DNA of 64,000 nucleotides from Bacteroidia bacterium (GTDB lineage Bacteria > Bacteroidota > Bacteroidia > Flavobacteriales_D > Sanyastnellaceae): assembly GCA_030427925.1 (NCBI GenBank), contig JAUICJ010000012.1, forward strand, positions 17,443 to 81,442, read 5' to 3'. The first letter of the stretch is position 1. Every line of letters begins with the position of its first letter. The notes beneath the pieces were generated by a model. The model ran no database searches. It saw only the letters and a list, made by a program, of their open reading frames with translations, and had not been told where the DNA came from. The position numbers and the translations under genes are program-made. Below, one piece after another: positions 18,341 to 27,571 of this stretch.

Positions 18341-19783
18341 ATGAAATACGCAATCCTTATGTTTTTTGCTGTAGCTGGGCTGCAAACGGGACGTGCCCAG
18401 GTGAGCTGTGGCATGGATGGGTTTGCGGGAGGTTCGGCGTGCATGGAGGTGGATTTGATGAGCAGCCTCACGTTGTCCCAAGTCGGCGGGGGCAACAACG
18501 GGAACGATTGTTGGGGTTGGGTTGATCCGACCTCCGGTAGGGAGTTCGTTCTGTATGGTCGAGCGAACGGAACCGCTGTTGTGGAAATCACCGACCCTGT
18601 GAACCCGGTCTATTTGGCGAACATTCCGACCGCGACGGTTTCCAGTTTGTGGCGCGACATCAAGGTGCACGGGCACCACGCGTACATCGTTTCGGAGGCT
18701 TCGGGTCATGGCATGCAGGTCGTGGATTTGGACCCCATCCTCGATTTGACCCCTGGACTCGTTGCGACCCTCACTCCGGTAGTGACTTACACCAACTTCG
18801 GCAAGGCGCACAACCTCATCATCAACGAGGAATCCGGTTTTGCCTATGTGGTCGGGTCGAACACGTTCAGTGGCGGTTTGCACATCGTTTCCCTTGCTGA
18901 TCCGGCTGCGCCCGTCTTGGCGGGGGCGTACGATGGGGCTTATGCGCACGATGCCCATCCCATCGTTTACCAAGGCCCGGATGCCGCCTACACGGGACAC
19001 GAATTGGTTTTCTGCTTCAACGGTTACAGCGGCATGTCCATCGTGGATGCCTCCGACAAAACGGATGTTTCGCTGATTTCCACGCTCACGTATGCCCAGT
19101 TGGGCTACACCCACCAAGGTTGGGTGAATGACGACCACACCCTGTGCTTCGTAAACGACGAGTTGGATGAAACGAATTTCGGGAACAACACCCGAACCTA
19201 CATCGTTGACATCACCGACATCGATGCCCCTTCGATATTGGGCTATTACGAAGCCGATGTGCCCGCCATTGATCACAACCATTACGTGGTGGGGAATCGG
19301 TTGTTTCAGGCGAATTACCTGAGCGGTTTGCGCGTCTTGGACATTTCAGACGCGGCGAACGGGAACCTTGAGCTCGTGGGCCATTACGATACAAATCCCG
19401 AATCGGATGCAGCCGAATTCGGGGGCGCTTGGAGCGTTTACCCCTACTTCCCGAGTGGCAACGTGGCCATCAGCACCATGACCGGCCTGTACATCGTTCG
19501 CCCATCGGATGCGGTTTGGGGCGTTGAGGAGGTGGCGGGATGCATGTACAGCTTTGCGGGCAATTTCAATCCGGAGGCCACCGTGGACGATGGCAGCTGC
19601 GTGGAAGCGGGGTGCACCGATGAATCGGCCTTGAATTTCAGCGCCACCGCTGAAATCGAAAACGGCAGCTGCGTATACGCAGTCGGTTCCGCTTGTGCCG
19701 AGGATGTCAATGAGGATGGGTTTGTCTCGATTCAGGATTTGTTGCTGCTGCTGGGGGCCTTCGGCAACAACTGCCAGCCGTGA
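18341..19783 (+). CDS. Choice-of-anchor B family secreted protein with LVIVD-type repeats
   Basis: A 480-residue exported protein with a signal peptide ending near GRAQ (residue 20). The body carries LVIVD-like blades: VVEITDPVNPVYLANIP, GMQVVDLDPI, GLHIVSLADPAAP, GMSIVDASDKTDV, TYIVDITDIDAPSILGY and GLRVLDISDAANG, forming a propeller as in choice-of-anchor B proteins. Two cysteine repeats follow (GCMYSFAGNFNPEA and GCTDESALNFSATA, each ending DGSC or NGSC). The end reads DVNEDGFVSIQDLLLLLGAFG (in parts), a dockerin-like calcium loop. No type IX sorting domain is obvious. Likely a surface or secreted binding protein; ligand unknown. Confidence 0.85.
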   Translation: MKYAILMFFAVAGLQTGRAQVSCGMDGFAGGSACMEVDLMSSLTLSQVGGGNNGNDCWGWVDPTSGREFVLYGRANGTAVVEITDPVNPVYLANIPTATVSSLWRDIKVHGHHAYIVSEASGHGMQVVDLDPILDLTPGLVATLTPVVTYTNFGKAHNLIINEESGFAYVVGSNTFSGGLHIVSLADPAAPVLAGAYDGAYAHDAHPIVYQGPDAAYTGHELVFCFNGYSGMSIVDASDKTDVSLISTLTYAQLGYTHQGWVNDDHTLCFVNDELDETNFGNNTRTYIVDITDIDAPSILGYYEADVPAIDHNHYVVGNRLFQANYLSGLRVLDISDAANGNLELVGHYDTNPESDAAEFGGAWSVYPYFPSGNVAISTMTGLYIVRPSDAVWGVEEVAGCMYSFAGNFNPEATVDDGSCVEAGCTDESALNFSATAEIENGSCVYAVGSACAEDVNEDGFVSIQDLLLLLGAFGNNCQP

Positions 19784-19786
19784 CCG

Positions 19787-20719
19787 TCACATCCGCCAAC
19801 GAACCCGCTTGTACGTGGTTCCTTTTCGATACGATTCGGGCATCCGTTCCCGGATGTGATCCCGAAACCAATTCAGGAACCGTTCGCGGGGAAAACTGTG
19901 GTGCGCTACCAGGCTGACTTCGCGCACCGGTTCTGGTGAGGCAAAGGTGCGCAGCAGGGCGCCGTCGCGCTCGGGATCCGCGGCCAAAGCTGGAATCAGG
20001 GTGTAGCCCATCCCCGCCCGGACCAAGGCTTGCAAAGAAGCGATGGATCCGCTCTCATAGCGAACTCCTTGAGCGATGGAACGCTCTCGGGAGCACAAGC
20101 TGAGCATTTGGTCTCGAAAACAGTGGCCCTCTTCTAAGAGGAGCAACCCTTCACTCGGGAGCGACTCCGGTGACCAATCCGAATGCGGAGCATCCGCCTC
20201 GCCGGTGGGATGTCCAAAGATCATGAAGGGCTCAGCGTACATTGGAATCTCGCGGATCGACGGCTCGTCCACAGGCGTCACCAAAATCCCCACATCCAAC
20301 GCACCCGACTTCAATTGTTCGAGCATGCGTTCCGTCGTTACCTCCATCAGGACCAACTCCACCCCAAAATCCGACGCGACCAAATCGGGCAGAATGCGCG
20401 GCAGCACGTAAGGGGCGAGCGTAGGGATGATGCCCACCCGGTAGGTGCCTTCCAAAACTTCTTGCTCTTGGTTCACCCAAGCCGACAACTCCGAAACATT
20501 GAACATGATTTCACGCGCCCGGGCAATGAATCCGACCCCCATTTCCGTCGGACGAATCGGTTGAACGTGGCGGTCGAACAGTGGAAAACCCACCGCGTCC
20601 TCCAATTTCTTCACCTGCATCGTCAAGGTCGGCTGTGAAACGTGACACGCTTCCGCTGCTGCTGAAAAGTGCCGATGCTCATCAAGGGCCAAAACGTACC
20701 GAAGTTGTTGCAAAGTCAT
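19787..20719 (-). CDS. oxyR: OxyR-type LysR family peroxide sensor
   Basis: A 310-residue LysR regulator: helix-turn-helix in residues 1-60 (LQQLRYVLALDEHRHFSAAA, 20 residues) and a substrate-binding-fold sensor domain. The sensor holds EEGHCFRDQMLSLC with Cys200 and Cys209, the same spacing as the redox pair Cys199-Cys208 of E. coli OxyR, which forms a disulfide when oxidised by H2O2. It should therefore activate peroxide-defence genes; none (katG, ahpC, dps) lies beside it. It converges with the secreted repeat protein, stops almost touching. A TACCTTGG box lies 18 bases before the start. Confidence 0.92.
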   Translation of the reverse strand: MTLQQLRYVLALDEHRHFSAAAEACHVSQPTLTMQVKKLEDAVGFPLFDRHVQPIRPTEMGVGFIARAREIMFNVSELSAWVNQEQEVLEGTYRVGIIPTLAPYVLPRILPDLVASDFGVELVLMEVTTERMLEQLKSGALDVGILVTPVDEPSIREIPMYAEPFMIFGHPTGEADAPHSDWSPESLPSEGLLLLEEGHCFRDQMLSLCSRERSIAQGVRYESGSIASLQALVRAGMGYTLIPALAADPERDGALLRTFASPEPVREVSLVAHHSFPRERFLNWFRDHIRERMPESYRKGTTYKRVRWRM

Positions 20720-20760
20720 GCTGCCGAGTTGTCCCGTCCAAGGTACGGCTCAACCTTCCA

Positions 20761-21462
20761 TCACGGTTGATCCACCCCGTTGACGAAGTCCCTTAAAATG
20801 TGCAAGGTGTCGGCGAGTTGCAATCCCGGAGCGTCCAGCACTTTCAACGCCTCCCCATCGATGCATTCGTTGTACGCTTGGAGCATGGACCGCGCGAGCG
20901 GAAGGTAGGACCAATGCCACCGCTCGGGCAAGTAACCCGGACGCTCCGCGCGATCGGTGTAGACCTGATGGTACCCGTACGCTGCGGCATGCGCATCCAA
21001 CCATTCGCCCACCTTCAGGCCTTCCCCGGTGAGGAACCAGTCGTTCTCCAAACTGTTCAAATCGACTTCGGTGCCCCAATGGTGACGAGAAGACCCGGGC
21101 ATCGCACTGAATCGCAGGATGTGTCGGGCTTTCTCCACATCGGACCAGCCGGCGTATTCGGGGCGTGCCCATTTTCGCGACCAAATCCCGTTTTGGTAGG
21201 TGAAATTGCGGGCCGCGCTCACCACGATCAAGTTCACCCCGTCGAGCCGGGCAGCTTCTGCCATGGCCACGAATTGTTCGGCTGCTTCCCGCCGCAAGTA
21301 CAAGCCGTCCCGGTTGCTCCATTCCGCGGGGATGAGCGTGAACGCCGGGTCGCGGCTGGGTTCATTCAAGCCGATGAGCTCGGCGGTCGTCCACTCGGTG
21401 GGGGCTGGGGTTTGGCCTGTCAGCAGCCCAGGATGGAAGAAGAAAATCGCGATGCGCCACAT
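20761..21462 (-). CDS. VanY-like D-alanyl-D-alanine carboxypeptidase (M15)
   Basis: A 233-residue peptidase M15 family protein. SSRHHWGTEVDLNS carries the first zinc ligands (His and Asp of the HxxxxxxD motif) and GYLPERWHWSY the catalytic Glu and the last His. SAARNFTYQ resembles the substrate-binding strand. It starts with a short hydrophobic stretch (WRIAIFFFHPGLL), likely a signal peptide, so it probably trims peptidoglycan stem peptides in the periplasm. The ATG at 21462 is chosen over the longer frame to 21618, which would run into the divergent DUF1801 gene; a TACCTTGC box ends four bases before it. Confidence 0.85.
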   Translation of the reverse strand: MWRIAIFFFHPGLLTGQTPAPTEWTTAELIGLNEPSRDPAFTLIPAEWSNRDGLYLRREAAEQFVAMAEAARLDGVNLIVVSAARNFTYQNGIWSRKWARPEYAGWSDVEKARHILRFSAMPGSSRHHWGTEVDLNSLENDWFLTGEGLKVGEWLDAHAAAYGYHQVYTDRAERPGYLPERWHWSYLPLARSMLQAYNECIDGEALKVLDAPGLQLADTLHILRDFVNGVDQP

Positions 21463-21466
21463 GGGA

Positions 21467-21474
21467 GCAAGGTA
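21467..21474 (-). promoter_or_regulatory. Possible -7 box of the VanY-like gene, leaderless spacing
   Basis: The minus strand reads TACCTTGC four bases before the ATG. Two mismatches to TAnnTTTG, but the same spacing as other genes here; back to back with the box at 21482. Confidence 0.4.
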
Positions 21475-21481
21475 AGCCGTG

Positions 21482-21489
21482 TAACTTGC
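21482..21489 (+). promoter_or_regulatory. Possible -7 box of the DUF1801 gene, leaderless spacing
   Basis: TAACTTGC ends four bases (ATTC) before the ATG at 21494. Two mismatches to the consensus; it mirrors the minus-strand box at 21467. Confidence 0.4.
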
Positions 21490-21493
21490 ATTC

Positions 21494-21949
21494 ATGAAAT
21501 CCGACGCCACCAGCCCCGAGGGATACCTGGCCGAATTGGCGCCCGATCGGGCCGAAGCCATCTCCCGCATGCGCGCAACCATCAACGACCACTTGCCTGC
21601 AGGCTTCGAAGAGGGCATGGGTTACGGAATGATCGGCTGGAGCGTTCCGCACAGCTTGTATCCCGCGGGCTACCATTGCTCGCCGGAACTGCCGCTTCCC
21701 TTCTTGAGCATCGCGTCCCAAAAGAACTTTGTGGCGCTGTACCACATGGGCCTCTACACCGATCCGGAGTTAATGGCTTGGTTTCAAGCGGCCTATGCCG
21801 AAGCGGTGCCGACGAAATTGGACATGGGGAAGAGCTGCATGCGGTTCAAGCGCATGGATCGCATTCCCTACGAACTCATTGGCGAATTGGTTTCAAAAAT
21901 GACTCCCGAGGCGTGGATTGAGCGGTACGAGGCCGCTTTTAAGTCCTGA
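21494..21949 (+). CDS. DUF1801 domain protein
   Basis: A 151-residue cytoplasmic protein of the DUF1801 (YdhG-like) family: YLAELAPDRAEAISRMRATI near the N-terminus (20 residues), an EEGMGYGMIGWSVP turn, and FLSIASQKNFVALYHMGLY (19 residues), the best-conserved strand. Structure resembles frataxin-like or iron chaperone folds, but the biochemical role of most members is unknown. It is divergent from the VanY-like gene with only 31 bases between the two start codons. Confidence 0.85.
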   Translation: MKSDATSPEGYLAELAPDRAEAISRMRATINDHLPAGFEEGMGYGMIGWSVPHSLYPAGYHCSPELPLPFLSIASQKNFVALYHMGLYTDPELMAWFQAAYAEAVPTKLDMGKSCMRFKRMDRIPYELIGELVSKMTPEAWIERYEAAFKS

Positions 21950-21994
21950 TAATCAGGGGATAACTTTAGGGGCGGGTTGTGCGTATGTACTTGT

Positions 21995-23629
21995 ATGGCA
22001 CATCGATTTTCCCACCGGATGAATGGGATGGCAGGGGCCCTTTTGGGGCTTTTGCTCATCGGATGTTTAAAGGAAACGCATCGGTTGGACGCGGACGTTC
22101 AGGTGGTGGCTCCCGTTGGGGCTTGGGGGGTGCCGTTGGCGAATTTGTCCTTGACCACCGATGATTTGCCGCTGACGTTTACGGAGTCGGTCGCTTCGAA
22201 CGGATTGGGTTCGGCATTTGTCTGGACATCGGAATTTCCTCGCGAAGTGATGCGAGTGGAGGACTGGGTGACGTGGCCGGATTTGGAGGCAGCCGCGCTC
22301 AGGACCCTGACCGAGGAGGAGGTTCAAGCGCTGGGATTTTTGCCTGCAGGAGAGCCCATGGCACTGGCTGTTCAGGAATCGGTTCCGGTTGAAGGGTTGG
22401 ATGGACATGAAATTGCGCGCTTGGAATTCTCAGGCGGAACGTTGCGGTGCACGGCGGTGGCCACTTCGGGGATTTGGAGCGAGGCTGCCATGACCCTACC
22501 TCAGTTGTTCCAGAACGGGGAGCCTGTGGTGCTCTCGACTTCGAGCTTGGTGAACGGCACTGAACTCGACTTGACGGGGGCTGTGTTGTTGATGGCTCCC
22601 GGCGAAACGGAGCTCGCCATTGCGGGCGAAGTGCACGTAAGCCGAACGGGCGAGCCGATTGCGTCGGAGGCGGAATTGGGCTGGACGTTCACGTGGGATG
22701 CGCTGGAGATGGAATTGTTCGAAGGGCGTTTGGGGGCCTTGGGGCCGATGGCGTTCACGGCGGCGCACGAGGTGGCCTTGCCCGAATGGTTGCAGGGGAG
22801 CATCGGCTTGAGCGCTCCCGCGTTGAAGTTGGTGGTGGAGCAAGGGCAGGGCATCGGATGTTCGTTGGAGTTGGCGGGCCAAATCCTGCAATCCTCTTCC
22901 TCGCTGCCCTTCCAATGGGCCCCGCTCACCCCCCCCGTAGTCCCAGCGGCCCCGGTACCGGGCACCACCACCTCGGCCGCCTTCCTCCTCAACGACGCCA
23001 CCACCACCCCTCCACTCGGAACGTGGGTGTCGTCGGAGTTCCGCGGTCTGAGCTACGAAGCTGCGTTTTCTGTGGTCGATCCGGGCGAGGAACTGCAATT
23101 CCTTTCGGCGGATGCTGAAATCGCTGTGCAGCCCTCCATCGAGGTTCCTTTCATCGGCTACGCCTCGCGCATCGCTTGGCGGGATACGGTTCCGTGCGAC
23201 CTCGAAGCGGCGCTTGCGGGCTACCTACCCGCAACGGGGTCCCTCGATCAAATCAACCGGCTGACGTTCCGCTTCCAAACCGCCAATCACCTGCCATTGG
23301 GCATCGCGGTTCAGGCCCATTTCCTCGATGCGAACGGCGAGTTCCTCGATGCCTTGTTCCTCGATTCCACGACCTTCCTCGAGCCGGCTACGATGGCCCA
23401 ACAAGGAGGGCATGACGTGCCCGTTGGTCCCGGTTTGCGGACATGGGACCTGGTTTTCGAAGGAGCAGCTGTGGCGGAACTGATGGCCTCGGGGGTTCAC
23501 TCGCTGGCCTTTGAGTTGACAGGCTGCACGGCGGGATCCTTGGAACAACGGCCTGTGGCATTCGGTCCGGGATTGGGGTTGAACCTTTCGGTCGGGATGC
23601 GCGCTGACCTCAACCTTTCTACGCCATGA
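21995..23629 (+). CDS. Uncharacterised lipoprotein
   Basis: I do not recognise a family. From the ATG at 21995 the protein has 544 residues and starts with a lipoprotein signal (AGALLGLLLIGC, lipidated Cys at about residue 24), so it should be membrane-anchored. The rest is rich in beta strands, Ala, Gly, Leu and Glu with few charged clusters; a Pro/Thr-rich linker (PPVVPAAPVPGTTTS) splits it near residue 310. Downstream come RLTFRFQTANHLPLGIAVQ and a strand-rich end. It overlaps the following outer-membrane protein gene as ATGA, so the two are co-expressed and probably work together. Later ATGs at 22019 or 22028 are possible. Confidence 0.7.
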   Translation: MAHRFSHRMNGMAGALLGLLLIGCLKETHRLDADVQVVAPVGAWGVPLANLSLTTDDLPLTFTESVASNGLGSAFVWTSEFPREVMRVEDWVTWPDLEAAALRTLTEEEVQALGFLPAGEPMALAVQESVPVEGLDGHEIARLEFSGGTLRCTAVATSGIWSEAAMTLPQLFQNGEPVVLSTSSLVNGTELDLTGAVLLMAPGETELAIAGEVHVSRTGEPIASEAELGWTFTWDALEMELFEGRLGALGPMAFTAAHEVALPEWLQGSIGLSAPALKLVVEQGQGIGCSLELAGQILQSSSSLPFQWAPLTPPVVPAAPVPGTTTSAAFLLNDATTTPPLGTWVSSEFRGLSYEAAFSVVDPGEELQFLSADAEIAVQPSIEVPFIGYASRIAWRDTVPCDLEAALAGYLPATGSLDQINRLTFRFQTANHLPLGIAVQAHFLDANGEFLDALFLDSTTFLEPATMAQQGGHDVPVGPGLRTWDLVFEGAAVAELMASGVHSLAFELTGCTAGSLEQRPVAFGPGLGLNLSVGMRADLNLSTP

Positions 23630-25092
23630 AACCGGTGCTGATGTCAGCCGTCCTCGTGATGGGGGCGGCGAGCTTGGCAGCCCAGGGCGATGCGGTGCTT
23701 TCTGGACTGAGTTGGGTTCCTCATCAGCTGGAGACGCTTCCGCACCGGCGTCCGGTGGGGACGGGGTTTCTTTCGCTGCCGGAGGTGAACGCGGTTTGGG
23801 CAACCAATTGGCTTCAACCGGTTCAGTGGCTGGAAACGAATGCAGAAGGAACCACGCTGAACCTGAATGCGTTCGTGAATGAACTGCACGATGCGAACCA
23901 ACTGTCCGCCGAGGGGCGCGTGAATTGGCTGGGATTCGGGTGGGCGATGGGGAACTCCAAGCGTCACTTCATTTCCGGCTCTGCCGTCGAAGTGGTGCGC
24001 GCAAGCCTGACGCTTCCTGGCGACGTGCTGCGGTTGCCGTTCGTGGGCAACCTCAACGCATCGTCCATCGCCGGCGAGTCATTGGCCGCACAGCTGGACC
24101 ACTACCGCAGGTTCACCCTGGGCTGGCAAGCGCAGTGGACACCGCGGTGGAGCTCGGGTGTGCGGTTGCACCACCTGCGCGGCCTCGAACACGCTGAATT
24201 GCGCGATGCCGAACTGAACTGGTCCACGGATGACGAGGACTTCTCGTGGGAGTTCAGTGGGGCGGCGGCGGTTCAAACGGCGGGACTGGCACTGCTGATG
24301 GACAGCATGGACGGCAACACCGCGTTGGAGCGAGGAGCCTCGGCCTACTTGAAAGAGGCGGGCAGCCCGGGGTGGGGCGTCGACGTGGGGGTGGCTTTTT
24401 GCCCGAATGAGCGCTGGGTCGTTGAGTCCAGTTTCACTGGGTTCGGTCGCATCGCTTGGAATCGGGAAGTGTGGAACGCCCGATGGGAAGCCGATCCCAT
24501 GGCGTTCGATGGGCTGGAGTTGGGGGCATGGGCGCTGGACGCGACCGCGTTGGAGGACAGCGCTTCGGCACAGCTCGCGCAGTGGACCGAGTGGGCGGAT
24601 GCAGCGCTTGCCGCGGAGGAATCAGCCGAGCCGTTCCATTCGACGCTGCCGGGCCTGTGGTTGGGCCAAATCCAGCGCCGCTTCCCCAATGGCCAGAGCG
24701 CCCAATTCGCGCTGCGCCATTCGGCACCCTTGGGCACCACGTGTTCAGCGGGCGCCACCGCCTCGCTGGGCCGCTTCATGCAATGGAATTCCACGTACAC
24801 GCACGGGCGAGGCGTTCGGGCGTTGGGGGTCGGATTCGCCTTGCGTTTCGGCGGATTGTTGCTGCACACCACCGTTGACAACGTGCTGGCTGCGCGGGTG
24901 GCCCAAGTCGAGTGGGGCGATGAGCGTTCCATTTGGTTGCCACTCGACGCCTCCCGATTGCACGTGCGAGCGGGACTTTCTTGGGTGATGGGCCGACCGC
25001 GCAAGCCCCTCCCTGAACGCCGCACCGCCCCTTCCACGCGGCATCCTGGTGCGGCATCCAGCGAGGCCGCGCGCTGTCCGGACTTTCAGTAA
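23626..25092 (+). CDS. Probable DUF5723-type outer-membrane protein
   Basis: A 488-residue exported protein with a signal peptide (ends near SLAAQ). The N-terminal part has a PEVNAVWATNW turn and mentions of repeated aromatic strands (NWLGFGWAMGNSKRHFISG), followed by alternating hydrophobic strands typical of an outer-membrane barrel. That resembles DUF5723 proteins, large Bacteroidota outer-membrane proteins of unknown role, but I cannot confirm the family by eye. Its ATG overlaps the stop of the preceding lipoprotein gene. The last ~30 residues are Arg/Pro/Ala-rich, unlike a barrel end, and overlap the end of the M14 peptidase gene by seven bases. Confidence 0.65.
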   Translation: MKPVLMSAVLVMGAASLAAQGDAVLSGLSWVPHQLETLPHRRPVGTGFLSLPEVNAVWATNWLQPVQWLETNAEGTTLNLNAFVNELHDANQLSAEGRVNWLGFGWAMGNSKRHFISGSAVEVVRASLTLPGDVLRLPFVGNLNASSIAGESLAAQLDHYRRFTLGWQAQWTPRWSSGVRLHHLRGLEHAELRDAELNWSTDDEDFSWEFSGAAAVQTAGLALLMDSMDGNTALERGASAYLKEAGSPGWGVDVGVAFCPNERWVVESSFTGFGRIAWNREVWNARWEADPMAFDGLELGAWALDATALEDSASAQLAQWTEWADAALAAEESAEPFHSTLPGLWLGQIQRRFPNGQSAQFALRHSAPLGTTCSAGATASLGRFMQWNSTYTHGRGVRALGVGFALRFGGLLLHTTVDNVLAARVAQVEWGDERSIWLPLDASRLHVRAGLSWVMGRPRKPLPERRTAPSTRHPGAASSEAARCPDFQ

Positions 25093-27527
25093 ACGCCCGA
25101 GAACAAAATGGCGCGATCGAAGTAGGCCTTGCCCTCTTCCCAAAACCCGCGGAACAGCGGATTGTCCATGAAGTACACGATTTGGCCTTGCCCGATGGAT
25201 TCCACTCCAATGGCCAACCGATCAGCCAATTCCGGCGCCGCAAGGTGGCCAGCATGCCCGCTGACCGGACGGTCCTCGGCATAAACCGCAACGTTCACCC
25301 CGTCGGACAACGGCAACCACGCGTCGCTCCCTTGCTTCAGAACGAAGGCCCGCTCGCCCTCGGTGAACGCGATGGGATGCGTGGCGTCGGTGCGCAATGC
25401 GTAAATGGCCCCTTCGATGGAACGGGAAGCCCAATCCCGGCTCCGGTCCGCGTACGGGACGGCCAGCGGATCCTCCGGGGGGGCTGGTCGGTCAGTCGCA
25501 GCAGTCAGTTCGGTGGATTCCCAGCGCGAAACTGCTCGCACCGCATCGCCCAACGCAATGACCGTTCCCCCTTGCGAAGCGAATTCTTCCACCGCATCGA
25601 GGGCACTTCCGCGCACCCCATCGGGCAGGATGATGACGTCCCATGCCTTCAAATCGGGCAGGCGATCGCCGTCCAAGATGGTCGGCGCAATGCCCCATTC
25701 GCGTTCAAAATGCCACCAAATCTCACCCAGGGAAAGCGCCCGAACGGCCGCTCCACCCAACACCGCTATGCGCGGTGCACCCATCCACCGCAAGGCATCG
25801 GAACCGAGGTCCACACCGGCAGTGGCGTGCCCGCTGGCGAGGGACAGCAATTCCACGCCCGTTCGATCCAGCGCATTCACCGCGTTGGTCCAGTCGGAAA
25901 CGGTTTGGTCGGCCGATAAGAACACGACGGCTCCAGCGGGCAAGGCATGGAGGCCCAGCGAGGAGGGCTTTGTCAACAACCGGCCAGCCAAACCGGCCTC
26001 GTTGCACCGGGCGACGAAGGCCCGTTCCGCAGCGCCTCGAGGAACCACCGCAACGCCATAGACCCCGGCGTCGAGGTCATCCGAACGAACCGGCTCGAAG
26101 GTTGCGGGTTCCACGTCCACGGTCGCGTCCACGCCATAACAAGCGATGCCATAAGCATAGGGAAGGGCCCAAGCGGTGATGTCGTAGGTCAGGGAGTCTT
26201 CGAGGAAGGGATCGGGATCCATCAAAACCTGGAGCAAGCCGCCGTGAGGCTGGTTTGCAGGAACGACCCAGTCCGCAGCACTCCAGGTAATGGGACGCTC
26301 CTCCGCGAGGAGGTAATCAAAACCTGCCGCTGCCTTTTTCGGTGGAGCCGCGTGGCCATAGGCGATGCCATGCAGGTCGAAAAAGGGGAGGAGTTCGGCG
26401 AGTTGGGGTTGGCCAGCGGGAAGGATGTACGCTCCGTAGGCACCGGGAGCTCCGGCGCGTGAGCGGGAAAAGTAGGCGTCGGATTCTGCGAGGAGGGTGG
26501 GGGTTTGGCCTGCACACACGTCCAACAGCGCGAAGGAACTGTGCACGTGGTTCTTCACCCGTTGGGCCAAATCCAAGACCTTTCCATTCTCCAAGCGCAC
26601 TGCCGCAGCCGACCGCGGCCCGCCACCTTGCTCATAGGTCATCCCGATTGCCCCCCTGAAAATCGGGTACGTATCCCCGTAGCTCGGGTAGAACAAATCG
26701 AAATCCTCACGCGTAAAGTACCGCTCTCCCCGCTGGTCAAAATCCGCAGCCGCGGCCTCTCCAACGCGTTCTTGGAACAACCGCTGCCACGGTGTGATCA
26801 ACTCGTGGTACGGCGCCGCCGCGGGAGCGAAGTAGTACGGGCTGTTGTACCCCATTTCGTGGAAATCCCCATGCACGTGTGGCAACCACGCGTTGTACGC
26901 CACCAACCGAGCCTGCGTCTCCGGCTGACGAGCCCAGGCCCAATCCCGATTCAAGTCGAACAAGTAATGGTTCAGCCGCCCGCCCGGCCAGGGCTCCATG
27001 TGTGACCACTCCGCGGGTTCGGGGTTCGCAGGAACGGTGCTGCGCTGTTCAACGAAGTGCACGAACCGATCGTGCCCATCGGGATTCAAGCACGGATCGA
27101 CGAGAACGATCAAGCGGTCCAGCCAAGCCTCGGCGCGGGCGCTTGCCGGATCGGCCAGCTCAGCCATCACTTCCAGCGCAGCCTCGGTGCAAGACGCTTC
27201 GTTTCCGTGCACGTCGTAACTCAACCAAACCACGGCCAAGTCATCAAATCGCTCATCGGTCGGTCGGCCCTCGGCGCGCGCTTGTTGGTTCGCTTGTATG
27301 GCATCGAGCGCGGCGATGTGTTCGGGAAGCCCGAAAGCCAGCAACTGCAGCGGCCGCCGCTCCGGCGTGGTGCCATAATGCATGAGGGACACGCGATCGC
27401 TTGTTCGTGCCAGTGAATCGGCCCATTGCGCCACTTCGTAGTGCCAATGGTAACGCACTTGTGCTAGAACGGATTCGGATGCCAGGGACATCAGCAACAC
27501 GGCAGCAGCAGTGGAGATGAATTTCAT
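25086..27527 (-). CDS. Secreted M14 family zinc carboxypeptidase, long form
   Basis: An 813-residue exported peptidase (signal peptide to about residue 22, ESVLAQ). The M14 catalytic domain fills residues 25-350: VHGNEA (H107, E110) and PHVHGDFHEMG hold the zinc ligands, DLNRDW the substrate-binding Asn-Arg, and MTYEQGGG the catalytic Glu. About 450 further residues follow, including a glutamine-amidotransferase-like stretch (AWDVIILPDGVRG, ASQGGTVIALGDAVRAV) that may be a second domain. M14 enzymes cut C-terminal amino acids; members of this long secreted type probably degrade peptides outside the cell. It is divergent from the YgjP-like gene, and a TACCTTCG box ends four bases before its start. 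Confidence 0.9.
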   Translation of the reverse strand: MKFISTAAAVLLMSLASESVLAQVRYHWHYEVAQWADSLARTSDRVSLMHYGTTPERRPLQLLAFGLPEHIAALDAIQANQQARAEGRPTDERFDDLAVVWLSYDVHGNEASCTEAALEVMAELADPASARAEAWLDRLIVLVDPCLNPDGHDRFVHFVEQRSTVPANPEPAEWSHMEPWPGGRLNHYLFDLNRDWAWARQPETQARLVAYNAWLPHVHGDFHEMGYNSPYYFAPAAAPYHELITPWQRLFQERVGEAAAADFDQRGERYFTREDFDLFYPSYGDTYPIFRGAIGMTYEQGGGPRSAAAVRLENGKVLDLAQRVKNHVHSSFALLDVCAGQTPTLLAESDAYFSRSRAGAPGAYGAYILPAGQPQLAELLPFFDLHGIAYGHAAPPKKAAAGFDYLLAEERPITWSAADWVVPANQPHGGLLQVLMDPDPFLEDSLTYDITAWALPYAYGIACYGVDATVDVEPATFEPVRSDDLDAGVYGVAVVPRGAAERAFVARCNEAGLAGRLLTKPSSLGLHALPAGAVVFLSADQTVSDWTNAVNALDRTGVELLSLASGHATAGVDLGSDALRWMGAPRIAVLGGAAVRALSLGEIWWHFEREWGIAPTILDGDRLPDLKAWDVIILPDGVRGSALDAVEEFASQGGTVIALGDAVRAVSRWESTELTAATDRPAPPEDPLAVPYADRSRDWASRSIEGAIYALRTDATHPIAFTEGERAFVLKQGSDAWLPLSDGVNVAVYAEDRPVSGHAGHLAAPELADRLAIGVESIGQGQIVYFMDNPLFRGFWEEGKAYFDRAILFSGVY

Positions 27528-27531
27528 GCCA

Positions 27532-27539
27532 CGAAGGTA
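27532..27539 (-). promoter_or_regulatory. -7 box of the M14 peptidase gene, leaderless spacing
   Basis: The minus strand reads TACCTTCG, one mismatch from TAnnTTTG, four bases before the ATG at 27527. Confidence 0.45.
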
Positions 27540-27559
27540 GTTTTTTGGAAGGCGGGTTG

Positions 27560-27567
27560 CATCTTCG
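27560..27567 (+). promoter_or_regulatory. Possible -7 box of the YgjP-like gene, leaderless spacing
   Basis: CATCTTCG (two mismatches) ends four bases (AAAC) before a GTG at 27572, which is the reason for preferring that start to the ATG at 27581. Confidence 0.35.
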
Positions 27568-27571
27568 AAAC

